DNA from: Glaciimonas sp.
GTDB lineage: Bacteria; Pseudomonadota; Gammaproteobacteria; Burkholderiales; Burkholderiaceae_D
Length of the DNA stretch: 59,873 nt
Direction of reading: 5' to 3'
NCBI GenBank assembly: GCA_012927585.1
Contig: JABBOY010000017.1
Location: 1-59,873, forward strand
Part shown: positions 35,175 to 45,099 of the stretch, piece after piece
Layout: each line of letters opens with the position of its first letter
Position numbering within the stretch: position 1 is the stretch's first letter
Notes under the pieces: model-generated
Databases searched by the model: none
Told to the model about the DNA's origin: nothing
Seen by the model: only the letters and a program-made list of their open reading frames with translations
Program-made: the position numbers and the translations under genes

Positions 35175-36079
35175 ATCCTGTTCAGGTCGCATTTGACCAG
35201 CCGATGGAAGTCGGCGAATGTCCGCTCTGGCACCCGAATGAGGCGGCACTGTACTGGGTCGACATCGTCGGCCATGCGGTACACCGGCTGAATCCCGCAA
35301 ATAATGAGCACAGCAGTTGGCAAATGCCGTGCGAACCAGGCTGCATTGCACGCAACGCGGCGGGTGGGTTGATCGTCGCGTTACGCACGGGATTCTTCCA
35401 TCTGAACACGGATAACGGCACATTACAGACAATTGCACCCGCACCTTATGACACAGCGACGACGCGATTTAACGATGGACGCTGCGATGCTGCCGGGCGC
35501 TTTTGGGCCGGCTCCCTGTATGAACCGCGCGACCGGCAATTGGGCACCATGTATTGCCTCGATCAAGGCGTAGTGCGTCAGCATTGGAGCGGCGTCACGG
35601 TATCGAACGGCCTGGCATTCAGCCCGGACAACCGCACCCTGTATCACGCCGACACGACTGCACACGTGATACGCCGTTATGCATTCGATCTGGAACACGG
35701 TACAGCCAGCTCGCCACAGGTTTTCAGACAGTTCTCCAATGACAAACTGGATAATTATGGCGGCCGCCCGGACGGTGCCGCAGTCGATAGCGAAGGCGCT
35801 TATTGGTGCGCAATGTTTGATGGCGGACGCCTGCTACAACTGTCGCCGGAAGGTGAAATTCTGCGCGAAATCCCGCTACCTTTGCGCTGCCCGACCATGA
35901 TCGCTTTTGGCGGCGAGGATTTACGCACCTTGTATATCACCAGCGCACGGCACAATCGTAGGGCGGCAGAACTGGCAGAATATCCATTGTCCGGCTGTGT
36001 ATTATCAATGCGCGTGGATGTGCCTGGGCTACCTGAATATGCTTACTTTGCAGGCCGGGCTAGCGGCTGCATCGCGTAA
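35171..36079 (+). CDS. SMP-30/gluconolactonase-family lactonase
   Basis: The 302-residue protein is a six-bladed propeller of the SMP-30/LRE family. Metal-binding and active-site parts are VGECPLWHP with the Glu ligand, RFNDGRCDAAGRFWAGS, VSNGLAFSPDN with the Asn ligand and RPDGAAVDSEGAYW with the Asp ligand. Family members open sugar lactones such as gluconolactone. It lies directly upstream of zwf, and no classical 6-phosphogluconolactonase gene is in the window, so it may act on the product of Zwf; this is inference. No signal peptide is seen. Confidence 0.9.
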   Translation: MNPVQVAFDQPMEVGECPLWHPNEAALYWVDIVGHAVHRLNPANNEHSSWQMPCEPGCIARNAAGGLIVALRTGFFHLNTDNGTLQTIAPAPYDTATTRFNDGRCDAAGRFWAGSLYEPRDRQLGTMYCLDQGVVRQHWSGVTVSNGLAFSPDNRTLYHADTTAHVIRRYAFDLEHGTASSPQVFRQFSNDKLDNYGGRPDGAAVDSEGAYWCAMFDGGRLLQLSPEGEILREIPLPLRCPTMIAFGGEDLRTLYITSARHNRRAAELAEYPLSGCVLSMRVDVPGLPEYAYFAGRASGCIA

Positions 36080-36101
36080 CCCGATATGTGCGGGTGAGAA
36101 T

Positions 36102-36127
36102 GTCGGGTTACGCTACGCTAACCCGAC
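36102..36127. repeat. REP-like palindrome between the lactonase gene and zwf
   Basis: GTCGGGTTA, loop CGCTACGC, TAACCCGAC forms a 9-bp perfect stem. A half copy (CGTAACCCGATA) lies just before it at 36074-36085. This sequence type is a common dispersed intergenic repeat in proteobacteria. It can stabilise the end of the upstream message or weaken read-through into zwf. Confidence 0.7.
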
Positions 36128-36183
36128 CTACGATACTTATGAATTCCGAAGAATTGATCCGATTAACTTACGCAAACCACAAA

Positions 36184-37656
36184 ATGATTCTTAACGATTT
36201 CGACTTTGTTCTGTTTGGTGGCAGCGGTGATTTGGCAATGCGAAAATTGCTTCCCGCTTTGTTTTCATGCAGCGTTGCCGGCAGCTTTCCAGAAACCGCA
36301 CGCATTATTTGCATCGGCCGCAATGACTGGGAGCAGGAAGATTTCCACCGTGAAATCGATAAGAAGGCAAAAATTCACCTCAAAAAAAATATTCCAGACA
36401 CGACCTCCTGGCAGGCATTCCTCAATCGGATTGTCTACGTCCGACTAGACGCCGACGACCTTGGCAGCTATCCAGCGCTGGTGGCAGCGGTGCGCGACGA
36501 TGCGGCAATCACGCGCGTGTATTATCTGGCCACGCCGCCAGGCCTGTTTTCCAAGATTTGCGGCAACCTTGCCGAATCCAACTTGGTAAACAAGAATTCC
36601 CGCGTCGTCCTGGAAAAGCCGCTCGGCCGCGACCTCGCCAGCGCCAAACAGATTAATGCTGAAGTCGGCTGCGTGTTCTCGGAGTCGCAGATATTTCGCA
36701 TCGATCATTACCTGGGCAAGGAAACAGTACAGAACCTGCTGGCGCTGCGTTTCGGCAACGTATTATTCGAACCATTGTGGCGGCGCGAATGGATTTCCGA
36801 CGTGCAAATCACTATCGCCGAAGATTTGGGCGTAGGCACTCGCATGGATTATTACGATACCTCCGGCGCATTGCGCGACATGCTGCAAAACCATCTGCTG
36901 CAGTTGCTGTGCATCGTCGCCATGGAACCGCCGACATCGATTGCCCCCGATGCGGTACGCGACGCAAAACTACAGGTACTGCACTCCCTGCGCCGCTTTA
37001 CGCCGACCACACTGGCACAAGATGTGGTGCGCGGCCAATACCGCGCCGGTTACATTGAAGGCGTTGCCGTACCCGGTTATCGGGATGAAGCCGACGCCGA
37101 TCCGCATTCGCGCACCGAAAGCTTCGTTGCCTTGAAAACGGAAATCGATAGCTGGCGCTGGGCCGGCGTGCCGTTTTATTTAAGAACCGGAAAGCGCATG
37201 CCGGATCGCCTGGCTGAAATCGTGGTGCGTTTCAAGCCGATTCCCCATTCTATTTTTGCCCAGGACAGCAACAGTTTTCAGCCAAACTTCCTGGTCATCC
37301 GGCTCCAGCCGGATGAAGGACTTACGCTCCATTTGATGGCTAAAACACCCGGCGACAGCATGCGCTTAAAGCCGGTTGAACTGGAGATGGATTTCCTCGA
37401 AACCTTCCGCGCACCGCGCATGGAAGCTTATGAGCGTTTGCTGCTGGATGTATTGCGCGGCCAACTCACACTGTTCATGCGCGGCGATGAACTGGAAGCG
37501 GCATGGGAATGGATCGAACCGGTCCTGAACTACTGGGAGCAGAACGAAACCGAGCCGCTTCCATATACTGCGGGCACTTGGGGGCCTCCTGCTGCCAGCG
37601 CCTTGATCGGCCGCAATAGCTTGCAGTGGCGCGAAGAAGTCTTGCCGCAATCCTGA
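36184..37656 (+). CDS. zwf: Glucose-6-phosphate 1-dehydrogenase
   Basis: ATG 36184 gives 490 residues, the usual length, and places the NADP-binding motif VLFGGSGDLAMRKLLPAL at about 9-26. An in-frame ATG 45 bp upstream is possible but adds residues not seen in relatives. The active site RIDHYLGKETVQN and the substrate segment LEKPLGRDL are intact. It makes 6-phosphogluconolactone and NADPH, feeding the Entner-Doudoroff enzymes encoded next door. It is followed after 9 bp by hexR. A copy of the TTACGCAAA motif seen near malF lies at 36165-36177, just before the start codon. Confidence 0.96.
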   Translation: MILNDFDFVLFGGSGDLAMRKLLPALFSCSVAGSFPETARIICIGRNDWEQEDFHREIDKKAKIHLKKNIPDTTSWQAFLNRIVYVRLDADDLGSYPALVAAVRDDAAITRVYYLATPPGLFSKICGNLAESNLVNKNSRVVLEKPLGRDLASAKQINAEVGCVFSESQIFRIDHYLGKETVQNLLALRFGNVLFEPLWRREWISDVQITIAEDLGVGTRMDYYDTSGALRDMLQNHLLQLLCIVAMEPPTSIAPDAVRDAKLQVLHSLRRFTPTTLAQDVVRGQYRAGYIEGVAVPGYRDEADADPHSRTESFVALKTEIDSWRWAGVPFYLRTGKRMPDRLAEIVVRFKPIPHSIFAQDSNSFQPNFLVIRLQPDEGLTLHLMAKTPGDSMRLKPVELEMDFLETFRAPRMEAYERLLLDVLRGQLTLFMRGDELEAAWEWIEPVLNYWEQNETEPLPYTAGTWGPPAASALIGRNSLQWREEVLPQS

Positions 37657-37665
37657 AAGAACAGC

Positions 37666-38520
37666 ATGCTGCTTGAATCGATACGAACCCAGCTCGATGC
37701 ACTCTCCAAATCGGAGAAAAAAGTCGCGCTCGCGATACTTGCACACCCTGAAGCCACGGTCGCCGAAAACATTACGGCGTTAGCCAAAAACGCACAAGTA
37801 TCGGAACCGACAGTAGTACGCTTCTGCCGCTCGCTTGGCTATGAAGGCTGGCATGCGTTCAAACTCAAGCTGGCGCAAAACATTGCGCTGGCAATGCCGG
37901 GCACACCCGAATCGCCAGCGCAAGATGACCTTGCGGCCGACCTCGTCAACAAGATCTGTAGCCGCTCGATCCACACTTTGCTCGAATTGAGGAACCATCT
38001 GAAGCCGGATGCGATTCAGCGCGCGCTGGATATATTGGTGCAATCCAACAAAATAGAATTTTATGGCCAGGGCAGCTCCGGCATTGTCGCGGCCGATGCC
38101 CAGCATAAGTTTTTCCGTTCCGGCGTACCGACCGTCGCCTATGCCGATCCGCACATTCATAGCATCGCGGCCACGCTACTTAAAGAAGGCGATACGGTAG
38201 TCGCCATTTCGCAACGCGGCAACAGCACTTCCCTGCTGCGCAGCGTGGAATTAGCGCGCAAAGGCGGCGCCAGCATCATCGCACTGACCCCAAGCGGTAC
38301 GCCGCTTGCCGCACTGGCAACAGTACTGATTCCGATTGACATCAGCTTCAATATCGATCCCTATACGCCGATTTCCGCACGATTGGCGCACCTGGTTGTG
38401 ATTGACATCCTGGCGGTGGGACTGGCGCTAAAACGGGGGCCCGAATTCCGCCGGAAAATGCAAGGAGCGCAACAGGCCTTACAGGAATTCGATATCCGGT
38501 TTGATTCATTCGTAGACTGA
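37666..38520 (+). CDS. hexR: HexR, RpiR-family regulator of central sugar metabolism
   Basis: This 284-residue regulator has an N-terminal RpiR helix-turn-helix (LSKSEKKVALAIL and AQVSEPTVVRFCRSLGYEGW, about 14-62) and a C-terminal SIS domain (about 120-260, with FYGQGSSGIVAADAQHKFFR and ISQRGNSTSLL). HexR binds the KDPG intermediate and releases its operators, which are TGTA...TACA palindromes. The zwf-hexR pairing is typical. Boxes of this type occur in at least five promoter regions of this window. A decayed 3' copy of this gene lies at 21824-22010. Confidence 0.93.
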   Translation: MLLESIRTQLDALSKSEKKVALAILAHPEATVAENITALAKNAQVSEPTVVRFCRSLGYEGWHAFKLKLAQNIALAMPGTPESPAQDDLAADLVNKICSRSIHTLLELRNHLKPDAIQRALDILVQSNKIEFYGQGSSGIVAADAQHKFFRSGVPTVAYADPHIHSIAATLLKEGDTVVAISQRGNSTSLLRSVELARKGGASIIALTPSGTPLAALATVLIPIDISFNIDPYTPISARLAHLVVIDILAVGLALKRGPEFRRKMQGAQQALQEFDIRFDSFVD

Positions 38521-38548
38521 AACCACCCAACAAAAAATCTGACAAAAC

Positions 38549-39400
38549 ATGCCGAAGCTAACCGAACTGAATTTTTACCCAATCAAATCCTGCGGCGCGA
38601 TTGCATTGACCGAGGCGACCTTGACGCCTGCCGGCCTGATGCACGACGGTATCTACGACCGCGAGTGGATGGTAGTGGATACACAAGGCAACTTCATGAC
38701 CCAGCGCGAATATCCGGCAATGGCGCGAATTAAGCCCAGTATTTATGCCGCCCGGCTGCAACTGCGCGCCGCCGGGATGCCGGATCACGAGATTCCGCTC
38801 GACCTACCCGATGCGGAACACGCGCCCACCATGACCGTGCAGGTCTGGGACGATAGCCTGACGGCTTACGATTGCGACGCCGTTACGGCGCGCTGGTTTT
38901 CTCAACTATTGGAGGTGCCATGTCGATTGGTGCGCTTTCATCCACACGCCAGCCGCGTCACGAACACCCGCTGGACGTCGCATGCCGATGTGCCGGCGCT
39001 GTTCTCGGACGGTTATCCATTCATGCTGATTTCACAAGCATCGCTGGCCGACCTGAACCAAAAATTGGCTGTACAGGATCGCGCACCGCTGCCGATGAAC
39101 CGCTTCCGCCCGAATCTCGTGATTGATGGCGTGGAAGCGTTTGAAGAAGATTACATGGAAAGCCTGCGTATTGGCGAGGCCACATTAAAACCGGTAAAGC
39201 CCTGTGCGCGCTGTCCGATACCGTCGGTCGATCAAGCCACCGGCATTGTCGGCCCAGACCCGCTGGACATTCTGCGCAGTTATCGCGCCAATCCCAAGGT
39301 CGATGGCGGCATCACATTCGGCATGAATGTGATTCTGCAGCAGGGGAAGGGCCAGAGCGTACGGTTAGGACAGGAAGTCTATATCACGCTGGCGTTTTGA
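38549..39400 (+). CDS. MOSC domain-containing protein (YcbX-like, without ferredoxin domain)
   Basis: The 283-residue protein has an N-terminal MOSC beta-barrel domain (LNFYPIKSCGAIAL, about 6-20; REWMVVD) and a C-terminal MOSC domain with FRPNLVIDG and KPCARCPIPSVDQATG, which carries the conserved molybdenum-cofactor-binding Cys. E. coli YcbX has an extra C-terminal 2Fe-2S domain that is absent here. Relatives detoxify N-hydroxylated compounds. It starts 28 bp after hexR in the same direction and ends at a strong terminator, so it may be the last gene of that transcript. Confidence 0.9.
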   Translation: MPKLTELNFYPIKSCGAIALTEATLTPAGLMHDGIYDREWMVVDTQGNFMTQREYPAMARIKPSIYAARLQLRAAGMPDHEIPLDLPDAEHAPTMTVQVWDDSLTAYDCDAVTARWFSQLLEVPCRLVRFHPHASRVTNTRWTSHADVPALFSDGYPFMLISQASLADLNQKLAVQDRAPLPMNRFRPNLVIDGVEAFEEDYMESLRIGEATLKPVKPCARCPIPSVDQATGIVGPDPLDILRSYRANPKVDGGITFGMNVILQQGKGQSVRLGQEVYITLAF

Positions 39401-39429
39401 TTCTTTACTTTTGTGATAGCGGCTGGCAT

Positions 39430-39463
39430 AAAAAAAGGAGAGATTGAAAATCTCTCCTTTTTT
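39430..39463. terminator. Bidirectional rho-independent terminator
   Basis: AAGGAGAGATT, loop GAAA, ATCTCTCCTT with A-run before and T-run after forms a strong hairpin. It lies between the converging MOSC gene and ferredoxin gene and can end both. Confidence 0.9.
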
Positions 39464-39496
39464 CACAGCAAGCGCTGGCTTTTAATCCACAAGCGC

Positions 39497-39811
<315 letters not shown>

Positions 39812-39821
39812 TCAATCAAAC

Positions 39822-40337
<516 letters not shown>

Positions 40338-40397
40338 TCAACCAAATTGAACGCGCATTATGCATCATAAAACATGCCAAATTGGTCTGTCTGACGC

Positions 40398-41054
40398 TTA
40401 ATTCTTGCGTTGCAGCAAATGATAGAACACCAGTCCCGCCTCCCCTTGCCGAATCACTTGCCACGGCGCCAGCCATTCTGGCGGGCTATCCTGTGTTAGC
40501 GCAATCTCGGATTCGGCGTAAATGATACCGTTTTCGGACAATAAGTGTACGCACAGCGGCAATATGCGCGCCAGCCATTCTTGCGCATAGGGCGGGTCGA
40601 GGAAAATCAGGTCGAAGCGCTGAGCACCATCCGGCGTGCTGCCGGTCAACTTGTGCGCCACCGAAATTGCATCGCCGCGCAGAATGCTGACTTGCGCGGC
40701 TTGCAGCTTGTCTTTGGTAGCCTGAAGCTGTTGCGCCGCCGGGGTGTGCTCTTCCACCATCAAGACGCTGGCCGCGCCGCGACTGGCCGCCTCGAAACCG
40801 AGCGCGCCAGTACCGGCGAACAAATCAAGGCAATGCAACTGACTCCACGCACCATCCTGCAAAAAATGCAGCCAGTTGAATACCGTTTCGCGCACCCGGT
40901 CCGGGGTCGGGCGCAAACCTGCCGCATCCAGTACTAAAAGAGGTGTGCGTTTCCACTGGCCGCCAATGATGCGCACTTGTTGCGCCGGGCCGCCGCGAGG
41001 ACGGCCGGGTGCGGTTTGTTTAGTCTTCCCGGAATATTTTTTCTGTGGCAGCAT
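40398..41054 (-). CDS. rsmD: 16S rRNA (guanine(966)-N(2))-methyltransferase
   Basis: This 218-residue SAM enzyme has an N-terminal RIIGGQWKRTPL, RPTPDRVRETVFNWL, motif I LDLFAGTGALGFEAASRG and the catalytic FLDPPY (the DPPY motif of N-methyltransferases). It modifies G966 of 16S rRNA in the small subunit. The basic, Pro-rich first 25 residues are variable in the family. It is the first gene of the rsmD-coaD-ferredoxin run. Confidence 0.96.
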   Translation of the reverse strand: MLPQKKYSGKTKQTAPGRPRGGPAQQVRIIGGQWKRTPLLVLDAAGLRPTPDRVRETVFNWLHFLQDGAWSQLHCLDLFAGTGALGFEAASRGAASVLMVEEHTPAAQQLQATKDKLQAAQVSILRGDAISVAHKLTGSTPDGAQRFDLIFLDPPYAQEWLARILPLCVHLLSENGIIYAESEIALTQDSPPEWLAPWQVIRQGEAGLVFYHLLQRKN

Positions 41055-41163
41055 GTATGGTAGGTATTAAGGAGTATATGAATAAATAGTGTCATCTCCG
41101 CATTATTTCATTGAAATAAAATAAATACAACATTGAGTATAGCCTTACGGAATACGTTTCGAG

Positions 41164-42495
41164 CTATTTTTGCTGATCCACGCCGACCACCACCGTGACC
41201 AGTTTGTCGCGCGCCACTTTGCGTGCGAATGCGGCCCGAATGTCGGCCGTCGTAACTTTGGCAATGTTGGCCGTCCAGGTATCGAGATAATCCAACGGCA
41301 ACTGGTAATAGCCGATGGCGGCGATATTATCGAGAATCTTGCGGTTGTTGTCGATGCGCAAGGCAAAACCCCCAATCAGATTATCCTTGGCGGCCTTCAG
41401 CTCAGCCTGGCTCGGGCCATCTTGCAGAAAAGTGGTCAACGTGCTGCGCACTACTTTGAGCGCGTCATCGGCCTGCGCCTTGCTGGTTTGCAAGCCGATC
41501 TGGAACGGCCCAGGCTGCACCATCGGGCTGAAATAACTATAAATACTGTACGACAAGCCGCGCTTTTCGCGCACTTCGCGGGTCAGGCGCGAGACGAAGC
41601 CGCCGCCGCCCAAAATGTAATTACCCACCGTCAGCGTGAAATAATCCGGGTCGTTGCGTTGCAACGCCGGCGCACCGATAAGGATGTGAGCTTGCGAGGC
41701 TGGATGCGGGATACGCAATTCTTCTGCGTGGGCTGGCGGCACGTCCGGCATTGCCGGCAGCGCCGCAGCGCTATGTGGCAGACGCCGCGTTAACTGCTGT
41801 GCAATTGCATCCGCTTCGGGCCGAGATATGTCGCCGATCAATGCGATTACCGCACGGTCGGCAACGTAATGACTGCGATGAAATTCCAACACATCGGCAC
41901 GGCTGATGGCCGCGACCGAATCAACGCTAGCTTGCTGCCCGTACGGATGGTTGCCATACAAAGCCTTCCAGAACGCCTTGTCGGCAATCGCTTCCGGCTT
42001 GGTCAACTCCTCCTTCAGATTGGCGATAGTGCGCGCCTTGTCGCGCGCCAGGATGTCCTCTGGAAAACTCGGCTGCGCTAGCAAGCGTGCTAGCAGCGCC
42101 AGCGAGGCATCGCGCTCGGCCGGGCTGGACAAGGTACGTAAACTTACGCCGGCGCGCTCGCTGCCGGCAGCGCCGCTGCGCTGGGCTGCGGTGTCGGCGA
42201 AGGCGTCCGACACCTGCGCTTCGGACAGCGCCGGCTCAGTTGCCACCGCCAGCACGCCGCGCGCCAGCATGCCGTTAGTGAACGCCGCCAAGCCGGCTTT
42301 GCCCGTTGGATCACGGCGCGCACCGGCATCGAACTCGACGCTGACATCGAGCATCGGAATTGTGCGGTTTTCGACAAACAGCACGCGCGCTCCATTTTCC
42401 AGCGTCCAGTTCTGGATCTGCAGCGCAGCGTAGGCGGGAACAGTACCAGTCACGAAGCAAATGGCGATCCCTATTGTAGATAAAATGCGTGTCAT
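41164..42495 (-). CDS. M16-family peptidase-like protein, non-catalytic partner
   Basis: The protein has 443 residues and a signal peptide ending at about 23 (TVPAYA). It has the M16 fold (ENGARVLFVENRTIPMLDVSVEFDAGAR), but where active members have HxxEH it reads AGLAAFTNGML, so zinc cannot be bound. The C-terminal half holds the R/Y region VREKRGLSYSIYSYFSP, which helps substrate binding in the partner. It is encoded right after the catalytic M16 gene (48-bp gap), and the two should form a periplasmic heterodimer. Confidence 0.9.
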   Translation of the reverse strand: MTRILSTIGIAICFVTGTVPAYAALQIQNWTLENGARVLFVENRTIPMLDVSVEFDAGARRDPTGKAGLAAFTNGMLARGVLAVATEPALSEAQVSDAFADTAAQRSGAAGSERAGVSLRTLSSPAERDASLALLARLLAQPSFPEDILARDKARTIANLKEELTKPEAIADKAFWKALYGNHPYGQQASVDSVAAISRADVLEFHRSHYVADRAVIALIGDISRPEADAIAQQLTRRLPHSAAALPAMPDVPPAHAEELRIPHPASQAHILIGAPALQRNDPDYFTLTVGNYILGGGGFVSRLTREVREKRGLSYSIYSYFSPMVQPGPFQIGLQTSKAQADDALKVVRSTLTTFLQDGPSQAELKAAKDNLIGGFALRIDNNRKILDNIAAIGYYQLPLDYLDTWTANIAKVTTADIRAAFARKVARDKLVTVVVGVDQQK

Positions 42496-42543
42496 ATTTT
42501 TCTCAATTTTTTTCGGGTTGGGTCGTGCAAGGCAAGCGGCTTC

Positions 42544-43911
42544 TCAGTGCCGCAGCCCCTTCATCTCGGTGACTTTTGCCGGTTTTTCCGTTAGCGGCAG
42601 CGGTTCTAGCGTGGCTATCGTTAGCGCATCGTCGCCGAAATAGCGTTGCGCGACTGATTGGACCTGTTGCGAAGTGACCGCCCGCAGCTTGTCGATGATG
42701 CGGTCGATCTGCTTGTACGACACGCCGGTCATTTCCATCATGCCGATTTCCATCGCCTGACCGAATATTGAATCGCGCTTGTAGACCTGGCCGGCAATCA
42801 GTTGCGTCTTGACTCGTTTGAGTTCATCTTCGGGCACGCCTTCGCGGGCGATACGCGCGACTTCGGCGCGCAATCGCGCTTCCAGTTGTACGGTGGTGGT
42901 GCCTGCGCTCGGTGTACCTTCCAGAGTAAATAGGACCGGGCCGCGGGCGTTGCTGGAATAACCGGCGCCGACTGTATTGGCGACCTTATCGGCACGTACC
43001 AACTGCGCATTCAGCCGCGCATTGTCGTAGCCGTCGAGCACCGCCGACAACACGTCGAGCGCATGCACATCGTCATCTTTTTCCACATCGCGCAAGGTTG
43101 GCACCTTGAAGGCCAGCACCACGAAAGGATTTTCGGCGGGCGCCTTAACGGTCACGCGCTTGATGCCACGTTGCAGCGGCTCTTGTTGCGGCTTGCGCAC
43201 CGGCAATACCTTGGCTGGAATTTTGCCGAAATATTTCTCGGCCAGCTTGACCACTTTGGCAGCATCAACATCGCCAGCGACCACCAGCGTTGCATTATTC
43301 GGCGCATACCAGCGGTCATGCCAGGCTTTGACGTCCTGCACTGTCATCTGCTGCAAATCGTCCATCCAGCCGACAATCGGATGGTGATACGGATGTGCAA
43401 CGAATGCGGCGGCGTCCAGGGCCTCGCCCACCAGCGCCATCGCCTGATCGTCGGTACGCAGGCGGCGCTCCTCCATCACAACCCGGATTTCTTGGGCGAA
43501 CTCCTTCGGGTCGAACACCAGATTGGCCATGCGGTCGGCCTCCAGCGCCATCACCGTTTCCAGTTTCGATTGCCCGATTTGCTCAAAATACGCAGTGTAA
43601 TCCTTGCTGGTGAAGGCGTTTTCGCGCCCACCCAGCGCAGCTACCTTGGCGCTGAATTCGCCCGGCTTAAGGGTTTTGGTGCCTTTGAACATCATGTGTT
43701 CCAGCGCATGCGCGACACCGGTGGTACCGTTGAATTCATCCATCGCGCCGATTTTGTACCACACCATTTGCGCTGCTGTCGGCGCCCGATGATCTTCCTT
43801 AACAATGATTTTCATGCCGTTTTTCAGCATGAATTCCTGCGCCGGCTGCGCCAGTGCGAAAACTGGCGACAGCGCCAGCAGCCCGGCTGAAACGAGAAGT
43901 CGAAATTTCAT
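42544..43911 (-). CDS. M16-family zinc metallopeptidase, catalytic subunit
   Basis: From ATG 43911 the protein is 455 residues with a signal peptide (MKFRLLVSAGLLALSPVFALA). The inverted zinc motif HALEH is at 68-72, with the third ligand Glu in VVMEERRLRTD about 75 residues on. It should be a pitrilysin-type periplasmic peptidase working with the non-catalytic partner next to it. It is divergent from ftsY with a 72-bp gap. Confidence 0.93.
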   Translation of the reverse strand: MKFRLLVSAGLLALSPVFALAQPAQEFMLKNGMKIIVKEDHRAPTAAQMVWYKIGAMDEFNGTTGVAHALEHMMFKGTKTLKPGEFSAKVAALGGRENAFTSKDYTAYFEQIGQSKLETVMALEADRMANLVFDPKEFAQEIRVVMEERRLRTDDQAMALVGEALDAAAFVAHPYHHPIVGWMDDLQQMTVQDVKAWHDRWYAPNNATLVVAGDVDAAKVVKLAEKYFGKIPAKVLPVRKPQQEPLQRGIKRVTVKAPAENPFVVLAFKVPTLRDVEKDDDVHALDVLSAVLDGYDNARLNAQLVRADKVANTVGAGYSSNARGPVLFTLEGTPSAGTTTVQLEARLRAEVARIAREGVPEDELKRVKTQLIAGQVYKRDSIFGQAMEIGMMEMTGVSYKQIDRIIDKLRAVTSQQVQSVAQRYFGDDALTIATLEPLPLTEKPAKVTEMKGLRH

Positions 43912-43983
43912 AATTGTCTGCTCTGTTAGAATGCGGTTGATTGTATCTCCTTGCATGCTCCATCGCTACAGACCCCCATTCCC

Positions 43984-45036
43984 ATGTTTAGTTTCTTCAA
44001 AAAAAAACCCAAACCCGAGACCGTCGAAATCCAGGACTCGACATTGCCGCCACCTGCGCTAACGCCCATACCAAAGTCGGAACCGGAGCCAGTCTCTAGC
44101 GCCAGCTTGTTTGCAACGCCAGAAGCGCAGCCGGAAGCCAAGCGTACTTGGCTAGCCCGCCTAAAAGCCGGCCTGTCGAAAACCTCCAACAACCTGACAA
44201 TGCTATTCGTCGGCGCAAAAATCAACGACGACTTGTACGAAGAACTGGAAGCGGCGCTGCTAATGGCCGACGCTGGCATGGAAGCGACCATGTTCCTGCT
44301 TAACGCGCTGAAAAAGAAAGTCAAAACCGAAAAACTCACTGAGGCAGCGCAGGTCAAAACTGCTTTGCGCGGACTCTTGATCGAGATGTTGACACCGCTA
44401 CAAAAACCGTTCGAACTTGGCCGGCACCAACCGCTGGTGATCATGATCGCCGGTGTCAACGGGGCTGGCAAGACCACTACTATCGGTAAATTAGCCAAGC
44501 ATTTACAGGCCAACGGCCAGTCGGTGTTGCTCGCCGCCGGGGACACTTTCCGGGCCGCGGCACGTGAGCAATTGACAGTCTGGGGCGAGCGCAACAATGT
44601 CAGCGTGATTTCGCAGGAATCCGGCGACCCAGCCGCAATCGCATTCGATGCGGTGCAATCGGCGCGGGCGCGCGGTATCAATGTAGTGATGGTAGATACC
44701 GCTGGGCGGCTGCCGACTCAGTTGCACCTGATGGAAGAACTGAAGAAAATCAAACGCGTGATCGGCAAGGGAAGCGAGGGCGCACCGCACGAAATATTGC
44801 TGGTGATCGACGGCAATACCGGCCAAAACGCGCTGACTCAGGTCAAGGCTTTCGACGATGCGCTGGGCCTGACCGGCTTGGTGGTGACCAAACTGGACGG
44901 CACCGCCAAAGGCGGCATAATCGCTGCGGTGGCAAGAAACCGCCCAATCCCGATTTATTTCATTGGCGTGGGCGAAAAGATTGAAGACTTGCAACCGTTC
45001 GATGCCCACGAATTCGTCGATGCAATCTTCAGTTAA
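43984..45036 (+). CDS. ftsY: Signal recognition particle receptor FtsY
   Basis: ATG 43984 gives 350 residues (MFSFFKKKPKPET). The acidic/proline-rich A domain is short (about 1-55), then comes the N domain and the GTPase: GVNGAGKTTT (157-166), DTFRAAAREQL, VDTAGRLPTQ, TKLDGTAKGG and GVGEKIEDLQPF. It docks ribosome-SRP complexes at the inner membrane. The order ftsY-ftsE-ftsX-rpoH is the classic one also found in enterobacteria. Confidence 0.97.
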   Translation: MFSFFKKKPKPETVEIQDSTLPPPALTPIPKSEPEPVSSASLFATPEAQPEAKRTWLARLKAGLSKTSNNLTMLFVGAKINDDLYEELEAALLMADAGMEATMFLLNALKKKVKTEKLTEAAQVKTALRGLLIEMLTPLQKPFELGRHQPLVIMIAGVNGAGKTTTIGKLAKHLQANGQSVLLAAGDTFRAAAREQLTVWGERNNVSVISQESGDPAAIAFDAVQSARARGINVVMVDTAGRLPTQLHLMEELKKIKRVIGKGSEGAPHEILLVIDGNTGQNALTQVKAFDDALGLTGLVVTKLDGTAKGGIIAAVARNRPIPIYFIGVGEKIEDLQPFDAHEFVDAIFS

Positions 45037-45099
45037 GCATTACCGGAATCAAGACCGAAACAAATCCGAATCGCACCCAAGCAGGCACTGCGCACAATC

